Below are positions 1 through 7,134 of a stretch of 9,501 bases of DNA, one piece after another. The translations under genes were made by a program, and so were the position numbers. Location of the stretch: positions 1 to 9,501 of the forward strand of contig JAGGWA010000066.1 of the NCBI GenBank assembly GCA_021157745.1, in the 5' to 3' direction. Position 1 is the first letter of the stretch. The number at the start of each line of letters is the position of its first letter. The notes below the pieces were generated by a model. It was given only the letters and a program-made list of their open reading frames with translations, made no database searches and had not been told where the DNA came from. The DNA is from Thermoplasmata archaeon (GTDB lineage: Archaea > Thermoplasmatota > E2 > UBA202 > JdFR-43).

Positions 1-680
1 CGCTCGTGGTTAAGCCATCCATACTATATGAAATGTGGAAAAGAGGAGAATACAAACCATTGGATGAAGAGGAAGCGATAGAATTAATAGCGGAGATGAA
101 AAAATATGTTCCAGAATGGGTTCGTATTCAGAGAATAGAAAGAGACATACCTTCGAATTTAATCGAAGCGGGAGTAAAGAAAAGCAATTTGCGCCAGCTT
201 GTTGAAGAAAGAATGAAGGAAAAGGGTTTGAAATGCAGATGCATTAGGTGTAGAGAAATTGGACATAGATGGTATAAAGAAGGATTGAGAGCTGGCGAGC
301 TTGAAATGGTGAGGAGGGAATATCTGGCAAGCAGCGGAAGAGAAATATTCATTTCATTTGAAGATTTTGAAAATGATGCCATCGCCGCCTACTGCAGACT
401 GAGAATACCATATAAACCGCATAGAATGGAGGCTCAGGGAAAAGTGGCAATTGTTAGAGAGCTTAAAGTTCATGGCCCAGTTGTTAAAATAGGAGAAAAA
501 CCAAAATATGAATGGCAGCATCGTGGCTTGGGAAAGGCTTTGATGGAAGAGGCAGAGAACATTGCAATCCGTTTCAAAAAAGAAAAGCTTCTTGTTTTGA
601 GCGGTGTTGGGGCAAAAGAATATTATCGTAAATTGGGCTACAGGGATAATGGAATTTACATGGAGAAGGAACTTAGCTGA
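1..680 (+). CDS. elp3: Elp3, tRNA uridine-34 carboxymethyl-type modification enzyme, C-terminal part (5' end outside window)
   Basis: This is the C-terminal third of Elp3, the radical-SAM/acetyltransferase enzyme that uses acetyl-CoA to build the cm5-type side chain on wobble uridine U34 of tRNA. The reading frame is open from the left edge, so the radical-SAM core lies upstream and the GTG at 6 is not the real start. Visible in order: the end of the radical-SAM module (RGEYKPLDEEEA, then WVRIQRIERDIP), the SNLRQLVEERM segment, a CxCxxC cluster (CRCIRCREIG) that forms a zinc site in characterised Elp3, and a GNAT acetyltransferase domain. The GNAT domain has the acetyl-CoA loop QHRGLGKALMEEAE, then LSGVGAKEYYRKLGY and a terminal GIYMEKEL, all in family order. 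The frame ends at TGA 678-680 and overlaps the end of the convergent prenyltransferase gene. Family assignment is very secure. Confidence 0.95.
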   Translation, partial: LVVKPSILYEMWKRGEYKPLDEEEAIELIAEMKKYVPEWVRIQRIERDIPSNLIEAGVKKSNLRQLVEERMKEKGLKCRCIRCREIGHRWYKEGLRAGELEMVRREYLASSGREIFISFEDFENDAIAAYCRLRIPYKPHRMEAQGKVAIVRELKVHGPVVKIGEKPKYEWQHRGLGKALMEEAENIAIRFKKEKLLVLSGVGAKEYYRKLGYRDNGIYMEKELS

Positions 681-1581
681 AAAGAGTTATGTATGGCTTT
701 ACAAGATATGTTGCTGCTGCTATTATGTAAAAGCCTGCGAGCGTTAAATAATAAGCTGCCCATAAATCGTTGTTTTCAACTCCAGCAATTCCAAAGTCTT
801 TTCTAAATAACTTGTAAAGCATCCAGAACGTTGGTATCATAAGAAGGAAAAGGCTTGAAAGCTCTTTTGAAATTAAATTTGCTTTTATATAGATGAATAG
901 GAGGAAAAAGCTTATGAAAGAAAGTATTGCAATTATGTAACTTAGCTTTTTTATTCCATGATATACCACGGGAGTTATAACACCATACTTTTTATCGCCT
1001 TCAGCATCATTTATATCCTTTGTATTCTGCCAGGCAAGAACCCATAAAGCCATTATACTGCCAATCAACCATGGCAGAGCATCGCTGGCGCTTCCAAAAA
1101 TGCTCCAGGCAGCAGGCAAAGGAAGCAGGCCTCGGGATATAGCCAAGCTTGTTGTGTTGATCCAGAGTCTTTTTTTGAATCTGAATGGCTCTATGTTGTA
1201 AAGCACGCCAAACATGAGGAAGGTTGTTATGAATATTCCATATACCGCATTTATTGCGAAACTTGTTATTATTGAAAAAGCTGAAATTGCCCATGCTATC
1301 ATTTGTGCCTCTCCAATACTAACCCTTCCACTCGCTATTGGTCGGTAATCTTTTCCATTTGCTTTGTCTATTTCAACATCTTCAACCTGATTTATTATTT
1401 GGCCAACAGCCTGTGCGCCTGCGAGTGAGATGGCGGCGAGCAGTATTATTCCAATATGGCTCCAGAAAAGATAGAGCTCATTATAGTAAGAGAGTTGAAA
1501 TATAACACCAAATATGATAGCAATGGCGGGAGCGATAAGCGTGAATGGTCTAACAAGCATAAATAAATCTTTCCAAGTCAT
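673..1581 (-). CDS. UbiA-family membrane prenyltransferase
   Basis: This is an integral membrane enzyme that transfers an isoprenoid chain from a prenyl diphosphate to an acceptor, using magnesium held by two Asp-rich motifs. Both motifs are intact: NQVEDVEID (N64, D68, D72) and DINDAEGD (D189, D192, D196), with about eight or nine hydrophobic segments around them. The YRPIASGRVS stretch after motif 1 and the EPFRFKKR and ISRGLLPLPA stretches resemble the branch containing digeranylgeranylglyceryl phosphate synthase and chlorophyll synthase. The acceptor could therefore be an ether-lipid precursor, a quinone ring or a carotenoid; the sequence does not decide. I place the start at ATG 1581 (302 residues) because an in-frame TTG at 1599 lies too close to a TATA-like box at 1606-1613, which sits well placed for a leaderless ATG at 1581. 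The 3' end overlaps elp3 tail to tail. The family is certain, the exact reaction open. Confidence 0.9.
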   Translation of the reverse strand: MTWKDLFMLVRPFTLIAPAIAIIFGVIFQLSYYNELYLFWSHIGIILLAAISLAGAQAVGQIINQVEDVEIDKANGKDYRPIASGRVSIGEAQMIAWAISAFSIITSFAINAVYGIFITTFLMFGVLYNIEPFRFKKRLWINTTSLAISRGLLPLPAAWSIFGSASDALPWLIGSIMALWVLAWQNTKDINDAEGDKKYGVITPVVYHGIKKLSYIIAILSFISFFLLFIYIKANLISKELSSLFLLMIPTFWMLYKLFRKDFGIAGVENNDLWAAYYLTLAGFYIIAAATYLVKPYITLFS

Positions 1582-1605
1582 AGTATATATAGATAGCAAA
1601 GAACA

Positions 1606-1616
1606 ATTTAAATATT
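1606..1616 (-). promoter_or_regulatory. TATA-like box of the UbiA-family gene
   Basis: On the minus strand this reads AATATTTAAATT-like, with the core ATTTAAAT at 1613-1606. Its centre lies about 28 bases upstream of the ATG at 1581, the usual spacing between an archaeal box A and the transcription start, so the mRNA is probably leaderless. No Shine-Dalgarno motif precedes this ATG, which agrees. Confidence 0.5.
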
Positions 1617-1623
1617 CTCGGTC

Positions 1624-1650
1624 AAAAATGAAACAAAAATTAAATAAAAT
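1624..1650 (-). terminator. Oligo-T terminator after the exported-protein gene
   Basis: Directly downstream of the stop of the exported-protein gene, the minus strand is strongly T-rich, with two runs of five T (at 1639-1635 and 1628-1624) and further short T tracts and no stable hairpin. Archaeal RNA polymerase terminates at such non-template T tracts. It lies just before the promoter of the next minus-strand gene, so the two genes are probably separate transcription units. Confidence 0.45.
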
Positions 1651-1660
1651 AGGGAAGAGT

Positions 1661-2341
1661 TTATAACCAGTCTATGCCAGTCACAAACAGACTTTCTCCA
1701 AGCAGGAACTGCATATTTGGTATTCCATAGCCAATTTTGCCGAAATCAATGTATATTCCAACGAAACCAAGTATCATTGCTGTCTGTGTTCCAACCATGT
1801 CCCAATATTCCAAACGTGGTGGGATCAAATGGAAGTTCACAGATGCAGTGTAGCCGAATAGGAAGTATTGCAGGAATATTGGACGTAGCATGAAACCAAT
1901 GAAAGCCTCACCAGGATACAGTGGTATGTATGAGAATCCGCTTCCAACACTGATTACTGGAAATAGGAAAGCAAATTTTGGCGAAAGGAATTGTGGCAAA
2001 TGGAACACAAAACCTGCAGGTATCAATCCGAGTTCTGCAAGTTCTTTCAACAATCTTTCGACTATTTCCTGAGCCCATGTTTTTTCTGTCTCATTTGAAT
2101 TTGGATCCATCACTATTTTAAAAGCTTCTTGAGCGGCTTGAATCTCATTTACTAATTTTTTGGCGTCGCTCAATTTTATGCTCTTCTCTTGAACTTTCCC
2201 ACCCATCGGAGATATTGAAGCCACTTTTATTTTAACTTCCTTGTTATCTGCTGGAGATATTCCTTCAGCGGGCATCAAAGCTGGAAGTAGCAATGTTGCC
2301 GCCATAGCAACAGCAATCACAAACTTAGCCTCCCTTCTCAT
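1661..2341 (-). CDS. Exported protein of unknown function
   Basis: I do not recognise this 226-residue protein. It begins with a clear signal peptide: MRREAK, a hydrophobic core (about 8-23) and a likely cleavage region near PAEG (24-27). Residues 28-55 are polar. Residues about 56-106 look alpha-helical and charged (SDAKKLVNEIQAAQEAF, then EIVERLLKELAELG). Residues 107-226 are rich in Phe, Tyr, Gly and Pro with short alternating hydrophobic stretches (for example SVGSGFSYIPLYPGE and GFVGIYIDFGKIGYG), which suggests a beta-rich or membrane-associated fold rather than ordinary transmembrane helices. The gene is monocistronic: its own promoter and Shine-Dalgarno site lie upstream and a T-rich tract follows it. 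One Asn-Glu-Thr sequon (N83) is present. It is a real gene by its start signals and signal peptide; its role at the cell surface is unknown. Confidence 0.8.
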   Translation of the reverse strand: MRREAKFVIAVAMAATLLLPALMPAEGISPADNKEVKIKVASISPMGGKVQEKSIKLSDAKKLVNEIQAAQEAFKIVMDPNSNETEKTWAQEIVERLLKELAELGLIPAGFVFHLPQFLSPKFAFLFPVISVGSGFSYIPLYPGEAFIGFMLRPIFLQYFLFGYTASVNFHLIPPRLEYWDMVGTQTAMILGFVGIYIDFGKIGYGIPNMQFLLGESLFVTGIDWL

Positions 2342-2347
2342 TTTTAT

Positions 2348-2353
2348 TCACCT
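2348..2353 (-). promoter_or_regulatory. Shine-Dalgarno site of the exported-protein gene
   Basis: AGGTGA on the minus strand, six bases before the ATG at 2341. It matches the anti-Shine-Dalgarno end of 16S rRNA and fixes this start. Confidence 0.7.
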
Positions 2354-2371
2354 AAATAGAATAGGTAAACA

Positions 2372-2389
2372 GATATATATTAATTTCGC
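2372..2389 (-). promoter_or_regulatory. BRE/TATA promoter of the exported-protein gene
   Basis: The minus strand reads GCGAAA (2389-2384, a purine-rich BRE-like element) followed by TTAATATATATC (2383-2372, TATA box). Transcription would start around 2350-2355, leaving a short leader that holds the Shine-Dalgarno site. This is the best-formed promoter in the window, fitting a well expressed surface protein. Confidence 0.6.
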
Positions 2390-2440
2390 CTTAATATGAT
2401 GGTGGAAAAATAGTTAGTCTTGCCGTCTAAAACATAATCA

Positions 2441-3760
2441 TTATAGCTTCCTCTGTATTACGTTTGCTGCAACTATCAATGCATCCCATACTGGAGCGAA
2501 AGGTGGAGCATATGCCATATCAAGCATTGCAAGCTCTTCAGCCTTCATTTTTGCTGTAATCACCGCCGCCAGAGTATTTATCCTTCCAACAACTCCTTCT
2601 CTGCCAACGATTTGCCCTCCGATGATGTGATGGCTGTCTTTGCTTGCAACAAGCCTCACATTTATTTTTTTATTGCCAGGATAATAATGGCTTCTTGTTC
2701 CATGCTCTATATCTGCTGCAACTCCATCATCGCCAGCTTCTTTCAATGAAAGGCCCGTTTTACCAATATGCAAATCAAAAAATTTTGTTATAGCTGTGCC
2801 GACAACGCCTGGAAATGTTCTTCGATTGCCAGCAACAGCATTTTCTCCAGCCACCCGCCCCATTTTATTGGCTGCTGGCGCCAGCGGCGCATAGGTTTCT
2901 TTTCCCGTGACAATATTTTTCGTTTCAACATTGTCTCCAGCAGCATATATGCCTGGCTTGCTACTTTCCATGTATTCGTTTGTTTTTATTGCCCCCGTTT
3001 TTCCAAGCTTAAGTCCGAGTTTTTTTGCGAAATCAACATTTGGCTTTACACCAATCGAAAGAAGAACTGTGTCAACGTTGTATTCTCCTTTTTCAGTAAT
3101 AATTTTTTCCACCCTATCTTTCCCATGGAAAGCGATGACAGGCTCGTTCAAATGCAAGTCCACACCTTTCGATATCATCTCATTTTCTATTATCCTCGCC
3201 ATCTCTTCATCCATGCTTGGCATAACATGTGGCATCATTTCAAAAACAGAAACCCTTTTCCCCATTTTTATGAATGCTTCAGCCATCTCTATTCCAATAT
3301 ATCCAGCGCCAACTATTCCCACTTTTTCTGCTTTTTTTGCCTCGTTATACAACTTTTCACCATCTTCAAGCAGTCTTATTGTATGTATGCCATCCAAATC
3401 TATTCCCTCTATATTTGGCCTGAATGCTTTTCCTCCCGTCGCAAGTATGAGCTTATCATACTCTTCCCTCTCCTCTCTTCCATTTTTATCAATGGCAACA
3501 ACATGGCTTTCGTCGATTTCTATAACGCTTCGCTCCGTCCTTACATCTATACCCCTCTTTTCCCTGAAATAATCAGCAGTATAGTAAACAAGGGAATCGA
3601 TGCTCTTCACCAGCCCCTCGAAGTAATACGGAATGCCACATGGAGCATATGAAACATATTTGCTTCTCTCAAAAACTATAACCTCTGCCTCGCCAACTCT
3701 TTTGGCTTTAGCGGCTGCCGCCATGCCGGCAGCAGAGCCGCCCACCACAACGAGTTTCAT
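2441..3760 (-). CDS. CoA-disulfide reductase / NAD(P)H oxidase-type flavoprotein
   Basis: This FAD-dependent pyridine nucleotide-disulfide oxidoreductase belongs to the single-cysteine CoA-disulfide reductase, NADH oxidase and NADPH sulfur oxidoreductase group, whose members reduce CoA disulfide, oxygen or sulfur with NAD(P)H in the cytoplasm. Visible: FAD-binding GGSAAG (7-12), the single redox cysteine C41 in SYAPCGIPYYF, the NAD(P)H-binding Rossmann loop GAGYIG (151-156), the second FAD motif GIYAAGDN (around 270-277), and the C-terminal dimer-domain signature YAPPFAPVWDALIVAANV beginning at Y417, which contributes to the CoA site in characterised members. The 439-residue length is normal and there is no C-terminal rhodanese domain. 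ATG 3760 starts directly at the dinucleotide-binding strand (MKLVVVGG). It is divergent from the exonuclease gene with 44 bases between. A five-T run on the minus strand at 2410-2406 may end transcription. The physiological electron acceptor cannot be told from sequence. Confidence 0.9.
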   Translation of the reverse strand: MKLVVVGGSAAGMAAAAKAKRVGEAEVIVFERSKYVSYAPCGIPYYFEGLVKSIDSLVYYTADYFREKRGIDVRTERSVIEIDESHVVAIDKNGREEREEYDKLILATGGKAFRPNIEGIDLDGIHTIRLLEDGEKLYNEAKKAEKVGIVGAGYIGIEMAEAFIKMGKRVSVFEMMPHVMPSMDEEMARIIENEMISKGVDLHLNEPVIAFHGKDRVEKIITEKGEYNVDTVLLSIGVKPNVDFAKKLGLKLGKTGAIKTNEYMESSKPGIYAAGDNVETKNIVTGKETYAPLAPAANKMGRVAGENAVAGNRRTFPGVVGTAITKFFDLHIGKTGLSLKEAGDDGVAADIEHGTRSHYYPGNKKINVRLVASKDSHHIIGGQIVGREGVVGRINTLAAVITAKMKAEELAMLDMAYAPPFAPVWDALIVAANVIQRKL

Positions 3761-3778
3761 ATGAGTATATGAAAAGCA

Positions 3779-3788
3779 ATATAAAATT
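3779..3788. promoter_or_regulatory. Shared TATA-like element between the divergent flavoprotein and exonuclease genes
   Basis: ATATAAAATT on the plus strand, read as AATTTTATAT on the minus strand, lies at the middle of the 44-base gap. Its centre is about 22-23 bases from each of the two start codons (ATG 3760 on minus, ATG 3805 on plus). No Shine-Dalgarno motif precedes either gene, so both mRNAs are probably leaderless. The spacing is a few bases shorter than the usual 26-27, so this is a tentative call. Confidence 0.4.
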
Positions 3789-3804
3789 CTGCCTCTTTAA
3801 CGAT

Positions 3805-4560
3805 ATGCTTCTCGCCACCTGGAACGTGAACTCACTCAATGCAAGAATGGAGCATTTGAAGGAATTTTTGAAAGGCATCGATATCATAGCTTTGCAGGAA
3901 ACGAAAATTGAGGACGATAAATTTCCTGAGAAAATATTCAATGATATGGGGTTCAATTGCGTTTATAAAGGAGAAAAAGGATACAACGGGGTTGCAATTC
4001 TTTCGAAATTTGAAATTGATTCTGTGAAAACGGAATTTGATTGGATTGAAAAAGGACAAAAAAGAATTTTGATGGTGGAAATAAAGGGAATAAAATTGTT
4101 GAATGCCTATTTTCCGCATGGCAGGAACATTGGCTCCCCATATTATGAATATAAGATAGAATTTATTGAAAAACTTGCAGATTACTTGAAAGATTTTATG
4201 GATGATGAGCTCATCATCATGGGCGATTTCAATGTTGCAATGGAGAATAAGGACGTATATGCTCCAGATATATTGCAGTATTCAATAGGATTTAGTGAGA
4301 GAGAAAGAAAAGCATTGAAAAAGCTGTATGAAATTGGCTTCGTCGACATTTTCAGAATATTTAATAGCGAGGCAAAACAATACACATGGTGGGATTATAG
4401 AGCAAATTCTTTTAAAAGAAATGCTGGCATGAGGATCGATTACATATGGGCTACAAATAAAATTGCTAAAAATTTCAAAAATTGCTTCATTGAAAAGGAA
4501 ATGAGAGCAAAGCCAAAGCCATCTGATCATGCTCCTGTTGTTGCAGAGATTGAGGTTTAA
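3805..4560 (+). CDS. xth: Exonuclease III-type AP endonuclease (XthA family)
   Basis: This is a magnesium-dependent DNA repair nuclease of the exonuclease-endonuclease-phosphatase fold. It cleaves the backbone at abasic sites in base-excision repair and usually has 3'-5' exonuclease activity. All catalytic landmarks are present in order: TWNVNSLNAR with N7, LQETK with E32, GYNGVAILS (59-67), the tyrosine of AYFPHGRN (Y102), GDFNVA with D141 and N143, RIDYIWAT (210-217), and the terminal SDHAPV with D241 and H242. Its 251 residues compare with about 250-270 for the family. I chose ATG 3805 rather than the in-frame ATG at 3769 because family members begin directly with the MxxATWNVNS strand, and because the TATA-like element at 3779-3788 would lie inside the longer version. 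Its stop is only five bases from the end of the convergent membrane-protein gene. Confidence 0.93.
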   Translation: MLLATWNVNSLNARMEHLKEFLKGIDIIALQETKIEDDKFPEKIFNDMGFNCVYKGEKGYNGVAILSKFEIDSVKTEFDWIEKGQKRILMVEIKGIKLLNAYFPHGRNIGSPYYEYKIEFIEKLADYLKDFMDDELIIMGDFNVAMENKDVYAPDILQYSIGFSERERKALKKLYEIGFVDIFRIFNSEAKQYTWWDYRANSFKRNAGMRIDYIWATNKIAKNFKNCFIEKEMRAKPKPSDHAPVVAEIEV

Positions 4561-4565
4561 TAAAA

Positions 4566-7133
4566 TCAGCAATCTTTTACAACCACTTCTTTTGTGATTT
4601 CATCTTTCAATCCTTTTTCATTCCATACAGTTAAAGTTACATTATATGTTCCTGCCTCTTTATATGAATGCACTGCATGATGCATCCACTGGCAGCCATA
4701 TAGCGTGGCATTATAGCTACCAACACTATCATGAGCTATGCTTCCATAACCTTCGTTGAAACTCCACCAGGCTATCATGCCTTTCGTTGTTACATTGCCA
4801 AGATAATTTTGTTTTATCTCATCGGCTGTTAAAGCTCTGTTGTATAATCTGATGTCCTTCATGTAACCTTCAAAAGTTCCCCCTATAATCAGTTTTTTCT
4901 TGAGGCTAGGCAATATATTACCGCCCTGAACAGTTTTAATCAATTTTCCATCCCAGTATAAATGAAAGACTCCATTGTTGTATGAAGCAGCAAAATGATG
5001 CCATTTATTTTCCTCATATTTTATTTTTGCATAGGCAGCACGCCACTTTGTAACTTTAACGACAAAATAGATTCGTCCATTCGAATGCTTGAAGCATGAG
5101 ACATAGCCATCTTTATCCCCCCAGAAGAACCATCTGTGGGTAATGCCATCATCATACGGGAAGAAAGGATTCAACCACATTTCTATAGTAAAGCTTCCAT
5201 TCATTTTTGCTTCCGTTTTCATAACATCTCCTTTATCAAATCTTAAAGCATATGCGCTTCCAAAACTTGTGTTTCCGTCTCCAAAGTCCCATAAAACTTT
5301 TGTAATGCTGGAATATGGAGAGGTGGAATTGCTTATAAAATCTATTTTCTGCCCCTTACATGGCGTGCTTATATTTGTGTAAAAGTTCGCCGATGGGGGT
5401 ACACCATAAAACAAATAAGTTTTATCATGTATTTTCTTCGCATATGGATTTTTGCACATGCCATATATGACACTGATTTCATACTTTTCCAAGAAATCGT
5501 TATCTACGCATCCATTCTCCATAAATGTTGAAACTTTATCAATCAAATTACCTCCATAGCGCGGCCAGCCCGATGATGCAAGTGTATATATTCCAGTAAC
5601 AGCAGAAAACACGCCTGCCTTAAAAGGGAAAATCGCAGCCCTATCAAAAGAGTGGTTTTCATTTCTATATTTACCAATATTCTCCTTTATCCATATAAAA
5701 TTTTCATAATCTCTTTCCCCTATTGGTCTGTAAAATGATATATTTTTATGAACAGGCGTAACATATATTGAAGTTAATATCAAAAGAATTGCTATTATTC
5801 CTGCCATGAATATTCTCTCAGCATGTTTATATTTTATGTTAACATATTTCAAAACATATTTTGAATATCTTGCTACAACAAAAATTCCATAGCCTGCAAG
5901 TGTGGTTACAGCCAAATATGTAAAAAGGATGAAACGATCGCCCAAAATCTGAATCCCAAATTTATATTTCTGGTATAAAAAGAAGATTGTAAAGAAAAAA
6001 ACAAAAGATAACAGAATTTTTCTCTCGATCCTTTTCCCTTTCAATATAATTAAAGGCACCGAAATAAAAAACAAACCCCATATTATTTTTGTTAGCTCAT
6101 CGAATGAAAAATGTATTATTGGGAGTGTGTTTTCTGGCTTTTCAAATAATGCATCCAAGCCAAGCTGCAAATAATGCATAAAATCTGGAGATATGAAGTA
6201 AATGATTAAAAATGGAAGAACAACGATTGCCATTATTATTGCTCCTTCTTTAAATTTTTTATCAAGCATATCAAGGGCTGCATGGCTTATCGCCACCACG
6301 GCGAGGGCGGCGGCGGTGGGCAAATGCATGAAAATTGAAAAAATCAGGATCAGAGAAAAAAGGATATATTTTGCTTTTCCTTCCATCTCCAAGAGCCATA
6401 TTGAAAATAAAACCAGAAGCAATCCAGTTGCCACAGGAACCAAAAAAGATGGGCCAAGATAGCGTATTGTTGTTGGAATAAATGGAGTCATGAAAGCAGC
6501 TGCCAGACCAAATTTCATTTTGCTTCTTTCCCCTATACAGAATGCAGCCATGGAGACAAACATTGCGATTATTGACGGCATTAAAACAAAAATGCTTCTA
6601 AAATCCGCACCAGAAAGCCATTTGAATGAGGAAAGAAAAACATGGAAGCCAAGTTCAACATCAAAAAATCTTCCATTTCCATTAAAAGGGTTGACAAAGG
6701 ATGTTCTTCCATTTTCCATGAAAGCTCTCGTTAAGCCCCAGTGAACCCATTCATCTGCATGGAATGGTAGATAATAGTCGTATTTCAAATGGGGGAAAAA
6801 TGTCATATAGAAGGCAAACACAAGTATGGCAGATAGAATGGCTGCTTTTATGACCAATTCTTTTGGTACATGAAAATCAATTTCTTTTACTTTAAGCAAA
6901 AAAATGAAAAGAGTTAAGACAAGATATATCAAATATAAAGCATAGAATAAAGTACTCGTTACTTTAATGAAAGATGCAAAGATGATTAGAAGAATGGGAA
7001 AAATGAATATCCCAGATGCAAATCCAAATAATGTTCTTTCTATAAAATTTATTTTTTTGAATAAAAGGAGACTCAAAAAATAGCCTGGCAGAATGAATAA
7101 AAAAAGGCCAATAACAATCCTGCATATCTCCAT
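4566..7133 (-). CDS. Polytopic GT-C-like membrane protein with C-terminal PKD domain split by an inserted LamG lectin domain
   Basis: This is an 855-residue protein. Residues 1-465 hold about a dozen hydrophobic segments. The first external loop carries an acidic D127-E128 pair in FHADEWVHWG, in the place where GT-C glycosyltransferases (STT3, PMT and relatives) keep catalytic acidic residues, and GDRFILFTYLA (398-408) resembles later GT-C membrane segments. A lipid-linked-sugar glycosyltransferase is therefore likely but inferred. Residues 466-583 form a soluble extracellular region. A PKD domain starts near 584 and reaches WDFGDGNTS (615-623), then is interrupted by a LamG domain (about 626-816: ALRFD, FTIEMWLNP, KWHHFAASYNNG, LYWDGKLI, DIRLYNRALTADEI, WWSFNEGYG). 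The PKD resumes with VHSYKEAGTYNVTLTV and ends at the C terminus. The N terminus (LPGYFLSLLLF, then IERTLFGFA) resembles the DUF1616 start. ATG 7133 lies one base after the upstream stop, with Shine-Dalgarno AAGGTGA, so the two genes are translationally coupled. Several N-x-S/T sequons lie in the extracellular part. Confidence 0.85.
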   Translation of the reverse strand: MEICRIVIGLFLFILPGYFLSLLLFKKINFIERTLFGFASGIFIFPILLIIFASFIKVTSTLFYALYLIYLVLTLFIFLLKVKEIDFHVPKELVIKAAILSAILVFAFYMTFFPHLKYDYYLPFHADEWVHWGLTRAFMENGRTSFVNPFNGNGRFFDVELGFHVFLSSFKWLSGADFRSIFVLMPSIIAMFVSMAAFCIGERSKMKFGLAAAFMTPFIPTTIRYLGPSFLVPVATGLLLVLFSIWLLEMEGKAKYILFSLILIFSIFMHLPTAAALAVVAISHAALDMLDKKFKEGAIIMAIVVLPFLIIYFISPDFMHYLQLGLDALFEKPENTLPIIHFSFDELTKIIWGLFFISVPLIILKGKRIERKILLSFVFFFTIFFLYQKYKFGIQILGDRFILFTYLAVTTLAGYGIFVVARYSKYVLKYVNIKYKHAERIFMAGIIAILLILTSIYVTPVHKNISFYRPIGERDYENFIWIKENIGKYRNENHSFDRAAIFPFKAGVFSAVTGIYTLASSGWPRYGGNLIDKVSTFMENGCVDNDFLEKYEISVIYGMCKNPYAKKIHDKTYLFYGVPPSANFYTNISTPCKGQKIDFISNSTSPYSSITKVLWDFGDGNTSFGSAYALRFDKGDVMKTEAKMNGSFTIEMWLNPFFPYDDGITHRWFFWGDKDGYVSCFKHSNGRIYFVVKVTKWRAAYAKIKYEENKWHHFAASYNNGVFHLYWDGKLIKTVQGGNILPSLKKKLIIGGTFEGYMKDIRLYNRALTADEIKQNYLGNVTTKGMIAWWSFNEGYGSIAHDSVGSYNATLYGCQWMHHAVHSYKEAGTYNVTLTVWNEKGLKDEITKEVVVKDC
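4693..4846 (-). repeat. Direct repeat copy 1, 3' end of LamG coding segment
   Basis: These 154 bases align without gaps to 7406-7559, with 7 mismatches by direct reading (about 95% identity). Most of the mismatches are silent. The repeat encodes the tail of LamG, from YNRALTADEI through WWSFNEGYG to the start of YGCQW. Similarity stops abruptly on both sides, so it is a sharply bounded duplicated or converted tract. Confidence 0.9.
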
Positions 7134-7134
7134 T

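Noticed and set aside
6..8. GTG at position 6 as the start of a short acetyltransferase gene
   Set aside because: The frame is open to the window edge and the first residues already match the end of the Elp3 radical-SAM module, so the gene simply continues upstream.
2768..3652. Long open frames on the plus strand opposite the flavoprotein gene (the longest 294 codons)
   Set aside because: They are antisense to a fully conserved oxidoreductase, have Ser/Phe/Cys-rich composition with no recognisable motif, and lack start signals; they are shadows of the real gene.
3769..3804. Twelve-residue N-terminal extension of the exonuclease III-type protein from ATG 3769
   Set aside because: The family begins directly with the MxxATWNVNS strand, and the extension would place the only good TATA-like element inside the coding region.
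5258..5300. PKD break read as a frameshift or misassembly
   Set aside because: The reading frame runs unbroken through PKD, LamG and PKD again, and the neighbouring gene shows the same kind of nested insertion, so a real nested architecture is the simpler reading. Long-read support would still be useful because of the 154-base repeat.
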